This document shows, in pieces, positions 23,161 to 36,805 of a stretch of DNA of 64,000 nucleotides. The position numbers were made by a program, and so were the translations under genes. The notes beneath the pieces were generated by a model. The model worked only from the letters and a program-made list of their open reading frames with translations. It had not been told where the DNA came from and searched no databases. Source of the stretch: Brachyhypopomus gauderio (taxonomy: Eukaryota > Chordata > Actinopteri > Gymnotiformes > Hypopomidae); NCBI RefSeq assembly GCF_052324685.1, contig NC_135212.1, forward strand, positions 47,192,825-47,256,824, given 5' to 3'. Each line of letters begins with the position of its first letter. The stretch's first letter is position 1.

Positions 23161-25060
23161 TCAAGCACTCTCCTTAACCATGATGGGTCCAAGGATTACT
23201 TCTCCTTCCAGCAGAGTACCTGCAAAAAAAAAAAAAAAAAAGGGGTAGGGATTTAGGCTCCGCTTGCAAGTCCACGTCACCTCTAGTCCAAGCTGCAGAC
23301 CTTCTCCAAGAATGATCAGGTACTGGCAGAGCATGGCATGCACGTACCTTTGTCCTCAGACAAGTCTCGCCCCTTCCGGGAGCTACAGGTGGTGTCGCAA
23401 CAGCCACACACCTGGTCAAGACCATACGCTGCAGTCCACCTGTGAAGCCAGAATAGCCAAGCTTACCAGCTAGGCCTCACCAGTAACCTGCTGGTTTCAG
23501 AACCACAGCCACATACCTGTTGCTAGAGAACGAACAAGCTTTGTGCTCAGGATCAGCAGCGTAAGAAGCTGGAGTTGCCTTCATAAAGCATGTGAAGTAG
23601 AGCTGGAAAGACAGGGGTTAGTTCAGACAGCCAGTCATTCTACTCACCCCCCCTACCAAACATGCTTACATACCAAACCACTGTTGTCCTGCTGAAACCT
23701 GAATGCCTCCAACTGAAACCTCAGCTTGTCTGCTTCAGTTTGGGGCAGGAAGTGAGAATGGGAACCTGTGAGCTTGGCATCAATCAGGCACCTGCAATCA
23801 TTTGTGCAGTCAGACCACAACTAGCTGATCTCTACAGCCATCACAAAGCCCACAAGGAAGCCACTCACCCATGGTTATCTATGAAGGCATAACTAGGGAC
23901 TGCATTCACATCAGGAAACACAGTGGCCACACAGGTGTCCAGATACACACGAAGGGGCACGTGGTAGAACTGAATTACAGATGCCTCAACACTGATCACA
24001 TCATGCAGGAAGTACTGGTTGGAGAGCCTTTCAGACGTCCAGTCATCTGGAGAAGAAACCTCATTAGGTCCAGTTCAGGCACAGCTCATCAGTAGGTATG
24101 GTGTAGCCATGGGACAAACCTGTCATGAGTCTCAGGGAGAAGACAAGCTGTTCCTCAGCAACTTGGGTAGAAGCATATGGGATCCAGGCAGGCATCAGAG
24201 CATTGCTGCTTACATTGTGGAACCTACAAAGCATTTTATGGCCATCAGATTGAACAGAGCCTTCCAAATAATACTGAACATCACATCTGGTAGGGTCCAA
24301 TACCTTGGATAGTGACACTCGATGCGAACCTCAGCACCAACGGTTCTCACAATAGGAGTGTGAGCAAAATTGTGGGGAACATAGCGGACGTAGAAGACGT
24401 AGACCAGCTCATCTGGAGTCATCTGTTAAGAAAGAAGTGGTGTTATTGCATGCAGGTTTAAAGCAGCACTGAAGCATTCACTTCATAGACACTCACACTG
24501 GTAGTACTGTTGCAGGCCTGCAGTGCTGACTGGAAGATGAGGACTTGAGCAGCACGGTCCTCCCCACTGACAGCACAGTTTCCCAGGGTGATCTCAGATG
24601 GATTTATCAGCTCACCGGTTCCAAACAGGTCCTTCTTGACCTCCACATGTATGCCAGTCTCACCACACTCTGCTGCTACACTTGCAGTAGGAACAGGGGG
24701 GCTCATCTGAAACTGCCTTAGTGGCTGTCTTGCTGGTAGTTGAGGGTCATTGGGGAAGTGCCATGCCACCTGCTTCACAGGTCCCTGAAATACTTGCTGG
24801 GACTGAACGTTGGAAGGCTGCTGCACAGGTATCTGCACAGGATTCCAAGACTGCTGGCTAAATGATCCTTGGACAGGCCCTGTGGGGTTAGAAACGTGGC
24901 TCCCCTGAGATGACCCTTCTGCTACCACTTGCCTTCTTGCTTGTTGCTGCAAATTAGATTGTAGTCCAGTTGGAAGTTGGGATCTGACCATTCCTGCTTG
25001 CCATGCCTCAGATACCACCAGCAAAATCACCACACAAAGGCCCACTTTGCCTAAACCCAT
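23161..25060 (-). CDS. zp3: Zona pellucida glycoprotein 3 (zp3), copy 3, intact
   Basis: 8 exons, 439 residues: 24497-25060, 24304-24422, 24120-24223, 23869-24046, 23674-23791, 23517-23602, 23348-23439, 23161-23219. Type A (E48, R115); I found no residue difference from copy 1. The exon 8 acceptor tract is T18. Near exon 6 it reads cagtcattct where copy 1 reads cagtccttct, so it is not a strict base-for-base copy of unit A1. Confidence 0.93.
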
Positions 25061-25761
25061 TGTAAATCTCCCTAGAGTCTCCAGACATACTCAACCTGCC
25101 TGGTCTTTCTCTTTTTGTACAATATTGTAGGCTCACACCTCCAATCCCTTTCTAATAGGATTAATGTCCTTCTGAGCCTGTTGAGTCATGTATTACTCTG
25201 ACTCACAGCTGACAGCAATTAAGTCTTTTCATTTAAATCTTGGAGTTAATTGACCCATACCATGAATGAACTGAGCACTATTGGGTATTGGACATATATC
25301 AAATCAACACATACAGTTTGCTAAATAAATTAATAAGTTAGTAAAGTTAGTAGTTTAGTATTTTCACACAACACTATTGCACACCATTGTAATATACATC
25401 AAATCCTTATACATGAATGTAACTTGTGGATAAATATTGCATGACTTGATTTGCTGTAATATTTTTTGTGAGACATTTAATTTATCCCTCATACAGAAGA
25501 CAAGACATTAACCAAAGAGGCTAAATTACAGATGCTTCAACATTGATGATATTGTTCAGGAATTACTGATTCAAGGGAATTTCATTCAACTTGAAAATAA
25601 ACCTAATTCGAAGGTCCAGATCATGCAAAGACTTGATTAATTAGCTCTGAAACCGTTATATAAATATGTCCTGCACCATACATATAAATTAATTAATTAG
25701 GTGGAAATTAGGGCCCTGTCCTGCCATTGGTTGGTCATAAAGAACAATATGAGCTGACATG
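25061..25761 (-). promoter_or_regulatory. zp3 copy 3 5' flank / candidate promoter
   Basis: Same layout as copy 1. The E-box CAGCTG is at 25206-25211. Confidence 0.45.
25522..25619 (-). pseudogene. Decayed zp3 exon 4 relic (unit A2)
   Basis: Copy of the relic described at 7643-7740. Confidence 0.68.
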
Positions 25762-26016
25762 GTGGAAAGCAGTTATTGTCTGGCAGGACATGACTACAGG
25801 GAGACAATGGAAGGATTTAAGTCCATGGAAGGGGTAGACAAAATATTCTACAATGCTGGAAATCTTACTGGTGCAGTTATCATGATACATGTTCTGGGTA
25901 TTTATTGTATTTCCTGCTTCTTTGACCCATTTCACACTCTTGTGTTGTCACACATAGTTAGCATTGTGCTGCAATGTAAAGAGATCTCCTTCCATTCATT
26001 TCAGCCATCATCAACA

Positions 26017-27354
26017 GCTCCTACATTTTGGGACATGTACCTAGTGTGTCCAAGAGAGCCAGGTTGGTACCTATATTGAAGAAGGCAACACTTGACAGCT
26101 CCGACATAAGCACCTACAGACCAGGACCACTTCTCTCTTTTTTCCCCAAAACTCTGGAACAAGAAAAATCAATGATCAATTATCTCTTTTCCTCACCCAG
26201 AACCAACCCCATTATTCCAATCAGTCTGGCTTCAAATAGGCACACTCAACAGAAGTGTCCCTCAAAGCAGTGACTCCAAAGCCTCAAGCTGCCAATTCTG
26301 ACAAGCTATCATAAGTCTTAATTCTTCTAGATCTTTCAGCGGCAGTTGGCACCGTTATCCACAACATCCTTCTCTCTGTTATTTCTAGCCTCGCTGTGAC
26401 TGGCTCAACCTGGAAATGGTTACAGTCATATCTGGAAGAACGGTTGTATCAGGTAACATGGAGAGGATCTATATCCAATCCATGTATCCTCTCCAACGGA
26501 GTCCCCCAAGGCTCAGCCTAAGGCCCTCTTTTCTTTGTATAGTCAGGTAACACGGTTTCTTTTCATTTCTCCTATCATTGCTATGCTAATGACACCCAAC
26601 TAATTCCATCATTTCCATATTCAGACACCCAGGTTTCTGGGCTTATTTCAGCATGCTTGGCAGATATTGCTTCCTGGATGACCACTCACCACCCGAGGCT
26701 CTAACCCTAGCAAAACAAGCTTCTGTACTTTCCAGGAATCCCAAACCTTCACAAGGACGTCACAATTTCATTTGAGAACACCCAGTTATCACCGTCAGAA
26801 ACTACTTGAAGCCTGGGTGTAACTTTGGACAACCAGTTGTCTTTCTCAACACTTTTCAACCCTCACCAGGTGCTGCAGATTTCTCCTCTGCAACATACAG
26901 ATAATATGACCTTTTCTTTCACAGGAAGGTACTCAGGTGCTTGTGCAGTCTCTCATCATCTCAAAACTAGAATACTGCAACTCTCCACTTGCACGTCTTC
27001 CTCTATGGGTCATCAGATCTCTACAACTGATCCAGAATGCAGCAGCATGTCTGGTCTTCAATGTCCTCTTCACTGGCTCCCAGTACCTGCACGCATCAGA
27101 TAGAAAAATTTGATCCTTGAAAAAGAAAGGACTAGCCTTTCCCTACATAATGACCATGGTCAAAGCCCAACCTGTACGACGAGCACTCCGAATCTGAAGT
27201 ATGGCTTGACTTGAAAGACCATGCTTAAAGTCTCACGAACGACAAACCTCATGACTCTTCTCTGTCCTGGCTCAGAGATGGTGAAACAATCTTCTGCAAG
27301 CTATTCGGACTGCAGAATCTCTTGTGGTCTTCAAACGTAGACTGAAGTCACCTG
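26017..27354 (+). mobile_element. Decayed L2-clade LINE, reverse transcriptase part (unit B2)
   Basis: Duplicate of 8138-9475. It reads ttctttgtat where B1 reads ttcttagtat, one of the few B1/B2 differences I could see. Confidence 0.8.
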
Positions 27355-30300
27355 TGTTATGTCCTATGATAGTGTTGTGTATTGTGTTTGCTGTCTGTTC
27401 CGCTCCAGACTCCGCTCCGCTCCAGACTCCGCTCCAGACTCCGCTCCAGACTCCGCTCCAGACTCCATTTCACCCTGCACTATATAAGGCCCTTCCCGGT
27501 GCCTCCCAGCGAGACATTTTTGCTCCTTGGTGGTGTTGGTTGTTTGTAATTAGTATTCTGCTTTTGTACCTCATCTTAGAACTCTGGTTTTTGACTGCTT
27601 TGAACTTGTTTATGCTTTTTGCCTTTGCCCCTGTTGGATTGTCTGCCGGTTGTACATTTTGTAAATATTCTACGTGTTGTTGGTGTTCTGGTAAGTAGGG
27701 AGTGGCTGCCATTTTGTTTTGGGATTTGGGTTTGTTTGTATGGTTTTTTTGTTAGGGAGTTAGGGTAGTACTGTATGTTTGTTTTCTGTTAGAGTAATTA
27801 GTGTTTGGTTTATTTTATAGTTCAGTTCTGTTTGTTATGTTGGCCTGGGCCACTCCTGAAGCTGAGACCAGTTACGTGTATGTATATATCTTGTAAATTA
27901 CAATTTCTGTATAATACACCTTTAACCACCCACTCCTGTTGTCCCATCATCACTAACATTCGCACTGCTGTTCACATACACCACTGTTACGGTCCTCACG
28001 CCTAGACAGGCCGTAACAGAATTGGGGGCTTGTCCTCCTTTCTTTTGGCTCTTTGTTTGCTGCTTCTTTTGGTTTTGGCTGGTGGGTTTTGTTCTTTGTG
28101 GGTGGGGGTGTGTGTGTGTATGTAAAATGCCGGACTTTGACCTTACCCAGTTCACTGTTTATCCGACTCTTGAACAGTTTGATGATTGCCGCAAGGTTGA
28201 CTTATTGTTGGTGGCTGATTTCTTTAGTGTGGATGTGCCTCGTTTGGCTCCCAAGAGAGAGATTAAGAGGATTTTGGAGGCACAGTTGGTTAAGGACGGG
28301 ATCTTGCCAGACCGAGACAAATCGCCTGGTGTTGCACCGAGTTTGGCCCAGGGGCTGGAAGCAGCGGAGGCTGTAACCGACTTCATGGCTAGGCCCAGCA
28401 TGGAACCTGGTGTTTACCGTTCTCATGAGGTGGATCCTGTGCTAGCAGTGAAACTGAAGGAGCTAGAGCTGGAAATTAAGATACAGGAACGCGAGGCAGA
28501 GCTACTCAGAGTCAGGGGGTTGCAAGTGGAGGCTGACAAAGAGATTACCCTGAAGAGGTTGAGTATGGGCTTGGAGAAACCTATACCTCATCCTCGGAAG
28601 GTATCCTCACCAGCACCAGTTCCCCTTTCTCACGTGAGTTCACCAGTCCCTATGCCTCGTTCCTCACGTACATCTACAAGTCCCGCAAGCCCAACCGTGA
28701 GTACTGCTTTTGATGTCAGTAGACATATTGGCCTAGTTCCTGTGTTCAGGGAAAATGAGGTAGATGCCTATTTCCCCATTTTTGAGCGCATAGCCACCAC
28801 ACTTAGTTGGCCACAGAGTCTTTGGTCGCTGCTGCTACAGTGTAAACTTGTAGGAAAAGCGCAGGAAGTGTGTTCCTCTCTGTCTCTTGAACAGAGCTTA
28901 GATTATGACATTGTAAAATCCACTATATTGAAAGCATACGAGTTAGTACCTGAAGCCTATCGACAGAACTTCAGGCGTCTGGCTAAAACCCAGAGCCAGA
29001 CCTTTGTTGAGTTTGCTAGAGAGAAATCTCTCCTATTTGATAAGTGGTGTGCAGCCTGCAGTGTAACAACTCTTGATCAACTCAAAGAGCTTGTGTTGCT
29101 AGAAGAGTTTAAGAATTGCCTTCCTGAGAAAATGGTGGTCTACCTTAATGAACAGAAGGTAGTTAATTTGTCTTCTGCTGCTACATTGGCAGACGAATTT
29201 GTGCTGACACACAAAACTGTATTTCATTTAACTCCCCGAAGTGTAAACCCTAGTCGACCTGTTATGTCCAGACCTGTTGCTTCTTCAAAGTCTCGGAAAA
29301 CACTTCAGCCACAGACAAACGGGAATGTTTTTATTGTCATATGCAAGGCCATCTCATTGCTGCATGTCCTACTTTGAAGCGTAAAAATGATCGTCAAAAC
29401 CCTACTGTGAAGAAAGTCAATGCTTTTAGTTCCAGCACTACAGAGGAGACACTAGGATGTCGAGCAATATGATCGCAACATAGTCTTAAACGTCTGATGG
29501 AAGCGTTCGAGAGCTCCCTGGGACTCAGGATGATAAGCACTCGACACTTGGTGCTGTATATGCAGATCTGACATAACTTGAGCAAAGAGTTTTGACATGA
29601 AATTGGACCCTTGGTCCGATTGTACACATTTTGGCAAACCGAAGGTAGTACAAAATTTTACAAGGGCTTTTATTACAGATCTTGACTTCAACGAGCGTAA
29701 TGGAATGGCCTCAGGAAACCTTGTAGCAGCACACATTATGGTCAGAAGGTAAGTATTTCCTGAACGAGACTTCGGTAAAGGTCCAACACAGTCTATCAAC
29801 AACCGTTCAAATGGATCTCCTACCACAGGTATGGGACAGAGAGGAGCAGAAGGAATGGCCTGATTTGGCTTCCCAACAAGTTGACAGGTATGGCAAGACC
29901 GACAATGACTAACAACATCAGATTTCATTGCTGGCCAAAAGAAATGCTGCAATAGGCGCTGAACTGTTTTTCGAATGCCTAAATGACCCGACAAGGGGTG
30001 GTCATGGGCTAAGGACAAAACATGCGTTCTAAATGGTTGGGGAACTACTATTTGGTGCACATCATCCCACACACCTCTGGCATTTGCTGGAGACCATTTT
30101 CTCATCAGGACGCCATCTGTATAAAAATATGTCACACGAGTGTCTAGTGAGAGAGGGTTTTCCGTAACTGCATTAAAGAAAGGGACCAGGCTTGGATCAG
30201 CCCTTTGTGCTCTGATTAATGCTGTTCTAGTAACAGGAGGAGGAACACTGGACTCCTCTACTTGTGATCCCAACTCACGTTTGCTAATATCCCTTGTCAC

Positions 30301-31005
30301 ATCAGGAACAGGGCTAGGGGGCACAACAGGGTTAGGATTCATAAATGTCTCTGCCAAATCTATGTCACCGAATTTACGTGCCTGTGCACGAGTCAACACA
30401 CATGTAGGAAACACTGCATCAAGGTCTTTATCGAGTGAAACATCCACAGGTTCATCTACCACTTCTGGTAGAGTGAACAGTGTACCACCAGCAAGATCAT
30501 TGCCCAGAATATACGACACACCTGTGACAGGCAGTTTAGAACTGACCGCAACTTTAACATAGCCAGTAAGTGCCTCAGTACATAGATATACACGATGCAG
30601 AGGAACCCTAAGTACTCCAAGTTCTATTCCTTGGACAAGCACATCACTACCACAATAAGACTCTGCAGAGAATGGCAACACACTCTCCAAAATAAATGAC
30701 TGAGCAGCCCCAGTGTCCCGTAGGATGGATATGGGCTGTTTATGTGTACAATCCTCAGTTAGTGAGGTAGTCCCAGAAAACACAAATGGTTTAAACACAG
30801 GGTCTACTGTGGCTGAAACAGTGGCTCGACATCCTAGTGTCTCCTCTGTAGTGCTGGAACTAAAAGCATTGACTTTCTTCACACGTAGGGTTTTGACGAT
30901 CATTTTTACGCTTCAAAGTAGGACATGCAGCAATGAGATGGCCTTGCATATGACAATAAAAACATTCCCATTTGTCTGTGGCTGAAGTGTTTTCCCGAGA
31001 CACAC
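27355..31005. mobile_element. Gypsy-like (Gmr1-type) LTR element, rearranged fossil (unit B2)
   Basis: Duplicate of the fossil at 9476-13126, with the same parts and the same head-to-head layout. The LTR is at 27355-28018. The element is broken. Its near identity to the B1 copy reflects duplication of the host unit, not a new insertion. Confidence 0.8.
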
Positions 31006-31266
31006 ATTGAGTACTTATTGAGTACTTAGATTACCACTAAAACCGCAGATAGCACTTCTTGTCCTTTGCATTGTATGCTTATGAATGTCTATTTTTATTT
31101 GCTCTTGTAGGTATCGTTTTTTTTATTCCTGTTTAAGTTTGAGCCTATGTCTCTATGTCATACTAGGTAATGGCATCAAGTCCTGTAGTGGTAGTAGTCA
31201 GGTCTAAAGCACTTAGCAAATCGCTCTAGATGAGAGTGGCTGCTAAATGGCTAAAAAAGTAAATGT
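31006..31266 (+). mobile_element. L2 LINE 3' end (unit B2)
   Basis: Duplicate of 13127-13387, including the tandem 11-bp junction repeat. Confidence 0.75.
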
Positions 31267-32599
31267 TGTACTTAGACTTCATATCTGAACTGTCCTGTTC
31301 CTTGTGTACCTTGTGATTCATCTGGTCTTGCAAAGTTTTGCAAATGCACAAGCTGAGATCTGGATATCAGGCAATCTGTGATCCAGGTGATGTTGGTGGC
31401 ATATCATTTAGCTTTTCACCAAGTGAAGGATTTGACTCCATACCTCTTTACAAGGCTTCTTCCACATCTTAGCATTGAAAGGCTTTGCCTTGAAATAGTC
31501 AAAAACATAGGGTCTCTCAGTACTCTATTTTAAGAAAGATGTAACTACCACCCACATAGATGCACACAAAAAAGGACGGGTCAAGTATTTTAGAAAGCCT
31601 TTAATTGCAGAATTTACCAGAGATCCAGACATGTGTCAAATGTACATGACTTCTTCCTCAGTGTTATCATGAATCCTCCTGACAATGTGGGTCTCCTACA
31701 AAAATAGGAGTCCACGCGACAATTTATACCTTGGAATCTAGTATTTTTAGTATTGATCAAAACATTTAGTGAGGTCAAACTCCAAATTGGCAGAGATGTC
31801 CAATACATGTATAGAATAACTTCATGTTCAAACCTTAATTTCTATAAAAAGGTTGAACATGGTCTTTCAGGAAAAAATAAATAAATATGCCCCTCCCCCG
31901 GCACAACACCCATCATGTCCGAGTCTATATAATATAGCAATGGACAGAAAATTGAAACTTCCCCACAAGCTGTAAAAATATTGAAATTCATTTTTGGGTG
32001 AAAAATTACTGAAGATGGTTCAGAATTGAGGTTCATGTCAATTCTAGAAGAATTACACATTCACTGGAGAGAATTCCCAAAGAAAGTCCTTCTACACATG
32101 GAAACCCATTTGGAGTAATGGGTATCATGTTGCCCATAGGCAATGAAGTAGTGGTGCAATGCTGTGGCTGTTGTCCTGACCTCTCCTTGCACCAGAGAGT
32201 TCAGGTTAAGGGGAAGACTGCACAATAGGCTGCCATTTCCATTAGCATGTGACGGGATGTAAAAAAAGGTACAGGAATCGGTGTGACCTCATTCCTTGGA
32301 AGGTGCCACTCTAGCCCAATGCTTCAATGATGGACAAGCTAAAATCAGTACCAACCACCCAAATGCAGACCCCTATTGACAGGGAGCATTGAATCCTGAG
32401 CATGAGGAAATGCTAGTCTGCTATGAATACCTAGAAGGCTAGCCTTGTACACAAGGCCATAGAGGCACAAGCATACAAGTTTAAAGACCCTGGATTAAGC
32501 ACTCTAACCATAATGCAAACTAGTTGTGGAAGTAGACCTACAACAGATTCAGCCCAATTGCATAGCAACACAGGACAGGTTGTCGAGTCACAGTACTAG
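31267..32599. other. Unit spacer downstream of zp3 (B2), no recognised gene
   Basis: Same spacer as the other units, with the ctgacctctcc variant shared with B1. No gene recognised. Confidence 0.6.
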
Positions 32600-32618
32600 T
32601 TTATTTCAATCAAGACCA

Positions 32619-34511
32619 TCAAGCACTCTCCTTAACCATGATGGGTCCAAGGATTACTTCTCCTTCCAGCAGAGTACCTGCAAAAAAAAAAAGGGGTAGG
32701 GATTTAGGCTCCGCTTGCAAGTCCACGTCACCTCTAGTCCAAGCTGCAGACCTTCTCCAAGAATGATCAGGTACTGGCAGAGCATGGCATGCACGTACCT
32801 TTGTCCTCAGACAAGTCTCGCCCCTTCCGGGAGCTACAGGTGGTGTCGCAACAGCCACACACCTGGTCAAGACCATACGCTGCAGTCCACCTGTGAAGCC
32901 AGAATAGCCAAGCTTACCAGCTAGGCCTCACCAGTAACCTGCTGGTTTCAGAACCACAGCCACATACCTGTTGCTAGAGAACGAACAAGCTTTGTGCTCA
33001 GGATCAGCAGCGTAAGAAGCTGGAGTTGCCTTCATAAAGCATGTGAAGTAGAGCTGGAAAGACAGGGGTTAGTTCAGACAGCCAGTCCTTCTACTCACCC
33101 CCCCTACCAAACATGCTTACATACCAAACCACTGTTGTCCTGCTGAAACCTGAATGCCTCCAACTGAAACCTCAGCTTGTCTGCTTCAGTTTGGGGCAGG
33201 AAGTGAGAATGGGAACCTGTGAGCTTGGCATCAATCAGGCACCTGCAATCATTTGTGCAGTCAGACCACAACTAGCTGATCTCTACAGCCATCACAAAGC
33301 CCACAAGGAAGCCACTCACCCATGGTTATCTATGAAGGCATAACTAGGGACTGCATTCACATCAGGAAACACAGTGGCCACACAGGTGTCCAGATACACA
33401 CGAAGGGGCACGTGGTAGAACTGAATTACAGATGCCTCAACACTGATCACATCATGCAGGAAGTACTGGTTGGAGAGCCTTTCAGACGTCCAGTCATCTG
33501 GAGAAGAAACCTCATTAGGTCCAGTTCAGGCACAGCTCATCAGTAGGTATGGTGTAGCCATGGGACAAACCTGTCATGAGTCTCAGGGAGAAGACAAGCT
33601 GTTCCTCAGCAACTTGGGTAGAAGCATATGGGATCCAGGCAGGCATCAGAGCATTGCTGCTTACATTGTGGAACCTACAAAGCATTTTATGGCCATCAGA
33701 TTGAACAGAGCCTTCCAAATAATACTGAACATCACATCTGGTAGGGTCCAATACCTTGGATAGTGACACTCGATGCGAACCTCAGCACCAACGGTTCTCA
33801 CAATAGGAGTGTGAGCAAAATTGTGGGGAACATAGCGGACGTAGAAGACGTAGACCAGCTCATCTGGAGTCATCTGTTAAGAAAGAAGTGGTGTTATTGC
33901 ATGCAGGTTTAAAGCAGCACTGAAGCATTCACTTCATAGACACTCACACTGGTAGTACTGTTGCAGGCCTGCAGTGCTGACTGGAAGATGAGGACTTGAG
34001 CAGCACGGTCCTCCCCACTGACGGCACAGTTTCCCAGGGTGATCTCAGATGGATTTATCAGCTCACCGGTTCCAAACAGGTCCTTCTTGACCTCCACATG
34101 TATGCCAGTCTCACCACACTCTGCTGCTACACTTGCAGTAGGAACAGGGGGGCTCATCTGAAACTGCATTAGTGGCTGTCTTGCTGGTAGTTGAGGGTCA
34201 TTGGGGAAGTGCCATGCCACCTGCTTCACAGGTCCCTGAAATACTTGCTGGGACTGAACGTTGGAAGGCTGCTGCACAGGTATCTGCACAGGATTCCAAG
34301 ACTGCTGGCTAAATGATCCTTGGACAGGCCCTGTGGGGTTAGAAACGTGGCTCCCCTGAGATGACCCTCCAGCTACCACTTGCCTTCTTGCTTGTTGCTG
34401 CAAATTAGATTGTAGTCCAGTTGGAAGTTGGGATCTGACCATTCCTGCTTGCCATGCCACAGATACCACCAGCAAAATCACCACACAAAGGCCCACTTTG
34501 CCTAAACCCAT
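32619..34511 (-). CDS. zp3: Zona pellucida glycoprotein 3 (zp3), copy 4, intact, signal-peptide variant
   Basis: 8 exons, 439 residues: 33948-34511, 33755-33873, 33571-33674, 33320-33497, 33125-33242, 32968-33053, 32799-32890, 32619-32677. Type B (G48, M115). It alone has V18 in place of E18 (VVSVAWQ), at the end of the signal peptide just before the probable cleavage point; this removes a charge and could shift cleavage (inference). The exon 8 acceptor tract is T11. Confidence 0.93.
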
Positions 34512-35212
34512 TGTAAATCTCCCTAGAGTCTCCAGACATACTCAACCTGCCTGGTCTTTCTCTTTTTGTACAATATTGTAGGCTCACACCTCCAATCCCT
34601 TTCTAATAGGATTAATGTCCTTCTGAGCCTGTTGAGTCATGTATTACTCTGACTCACAGCTGACAGCAATTAAGTCTTTTCATTTAAATCTTGGAGTTAA
34701 TTGACCCATACCATGAATGAACTGAGCACTATTGGGTATTGGACATATATCAAATCAACACATACAGTTTGCTAAATAAATTAATAAGTTAGTAAAGTTA
34801 GTAGTTTAGTATTTTCACACAACACTATTGCACACCATTGTAATATACATCAAATCCTTATACATGAATGTAACTTGTGGATAAATATTGCATGACTTGA
34901 TTTGCTGTAATATTTTTTGTGAGACATTTAATTTATCCCTCATACAGAAGACAAGACATTAACCAAAGAGGCTAAATTACAGATGCTTCAACATTGATGA
35001 TATTGTTCAGGAATTACTGATTCAAGGGAATTTCATTCAACTTGAAAATAAACCTAATTCGAAGGTCCAGATCATGCAAAGACTTGATTAATTAGCTCTG
35101 AAACCGTTATATAAATATGTCCTGCACCATACATATAAATTAATTAATTAGGTGGAAATTAGGGCCCTGTCCTGCCATTGGTTGGTCATAAAGAACAATA
35201 TGAGCTGACATG
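34512..35212 (-). promoter_or_regulatory. zp3 copy 4 5' flank / candidate promoter
   Basis: Same layout as copy 1. The E-box CAGCTG is at 34657-34662. The hAT-like element is absent at the end of this flank (empty site at about 35205-35212). Confidence 0.45.
34973..35070 (-). pseudogene. Decayed zp3 exon 4 relic (unit B2)
   Basis: Copy of the relic described at 7643-7740. Confidence 0.68.
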
Positions 35213-35467
35213 GTGGAAAGCAGTTATTGTCTGGCAGGACATGACTACAGGGAGACAATGGAAGGATTTAAGTCCATGGAAGGGGTAGACAAAATATTCT
35301 ACAATGCTGGAAATCTTACTGGTGCAGTTATCATGATACATGTGCTGGGTATTTATTGTATTTCCTGCTTCTTTGACCCATTTCACACTCTTGTGTTGTC
35401 ACACATAGTTAGCATTGTGCTGCAATGTAAAGAGATCTCCTTCCATTCATTTCAGCCATCATCAACA

Positions 35468-36805
35468 GCTCCTACATTTTGGGACATGTACCTAGTGTGT
35501 CCAAGAGAGCCAGGTTGGTACCTATATTGAAGAAGGCAACACTTGACAGCTCCGACATAAGCACCTACAGACCAGGACCACTTCTCTCTTTTTTCCCCAA
35601 AACTCTGGAACAAGAAAAATCAATGATCAATTATCTCTTTTCCTCACCCAGAACCAACCCCATTATTCCAATCAGTCTGGCTTCAAATAGGCACACTCAA
35701 CAGAAATGTCCCTCAAAGCAGTGACTCCAAAGCCTCAAGCTGCCAATTCTGACAAGCTATCATAAGTCTTAATTCTTCTAGATCTTTCAGCGGCAGTTGG
35801 CACCGTTATCCACAACATCCTCCTCTCTGTTATTTCTAGCCTCGCTGTGACTGGCTCAACCTGGAAATGGTTACAGTCATATCTGGAAGAACGGTTGTAT
35901 CAGGTAACATGGAGAGGATCTATATCCAATCCATGTATCCTCTCCAACGGAGTCCCCCAAGGCTCAGCCTAAGGCCCTCTTTTCTTTGTATAGTCAGGTA
36001 ACACGGTTTCTTTTCATTTCTCCTATCATTGCTATGCTAATGACACCCAACTAATTCCATCATTTCCATATTCAGACACCCAGGTTTCTGGGCTTATTTC
36101 AGCATGCTTGGCAGATATTGCTTCCTGGATGACCACTCACCACCCGAGGCTCTAACCCTAGCAAAACAAGCTTCTGTACTTTCCAGGAATCCCAAACCTT
36201 CACAAGGACGTCACAATTTCATTTGAGAACACCCAGTTATCACCGTCAGAAACTACTTGAAGCCTGGGTGTAACTTTGGACAACCAGTTGTCTTTCTCAA
36301 CACTTTTCAACCCTCACCAGGTGCTGCAGACTTCTCCTCTGCAACATACAGATAATATGACCTTTTCTTTCACAGGAAGGTACTCAGGTGCTTGTGCAGT
36401 CTCTCATCATCTCAAAACTAGAATACTGCAACTCTCCACTTGCACGTCTTCCTCTATGGGTCATCAGATCTCTACAACTGATCCAGAATGCAGCAGCATG
36501 TCTGGTCTTCAATGTCCTCTTCACTGGCTCCCAGTACCTGCACGCATCAGATAGAAAAATTTGATCCTTGAAAAAGAAAGGACTAGCCTTTCCCTACATA
36601 ATGACCATGGTCAAAGCCCAACCTGTACGACGAGCACTCCGAATCTGAAGTATGGCTTGACTTGAAAGACCATGCTTAAAGTCTCACGAACGACAAACCT
36701 CATGACTCTTCTCTGTCCTGGCTCAGAGATGGTGAAACAATCTTCTGCAAGCTATTCGGACTGCAGAATCTCTTGTGGTCTTCAAACGTAGACTGAAGTC
36801 ACCTG
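35468..36805 (+). mobile_element. Decayed L2-clade LINE, reverse transcriptase part (unit B3)
   Basis: Same fossil as in B1 and B2. It mixes variants: gcatgtctgg as in B units, but acagaaatgtccc and catcctcctc as in A units. Confidence 0.8.
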
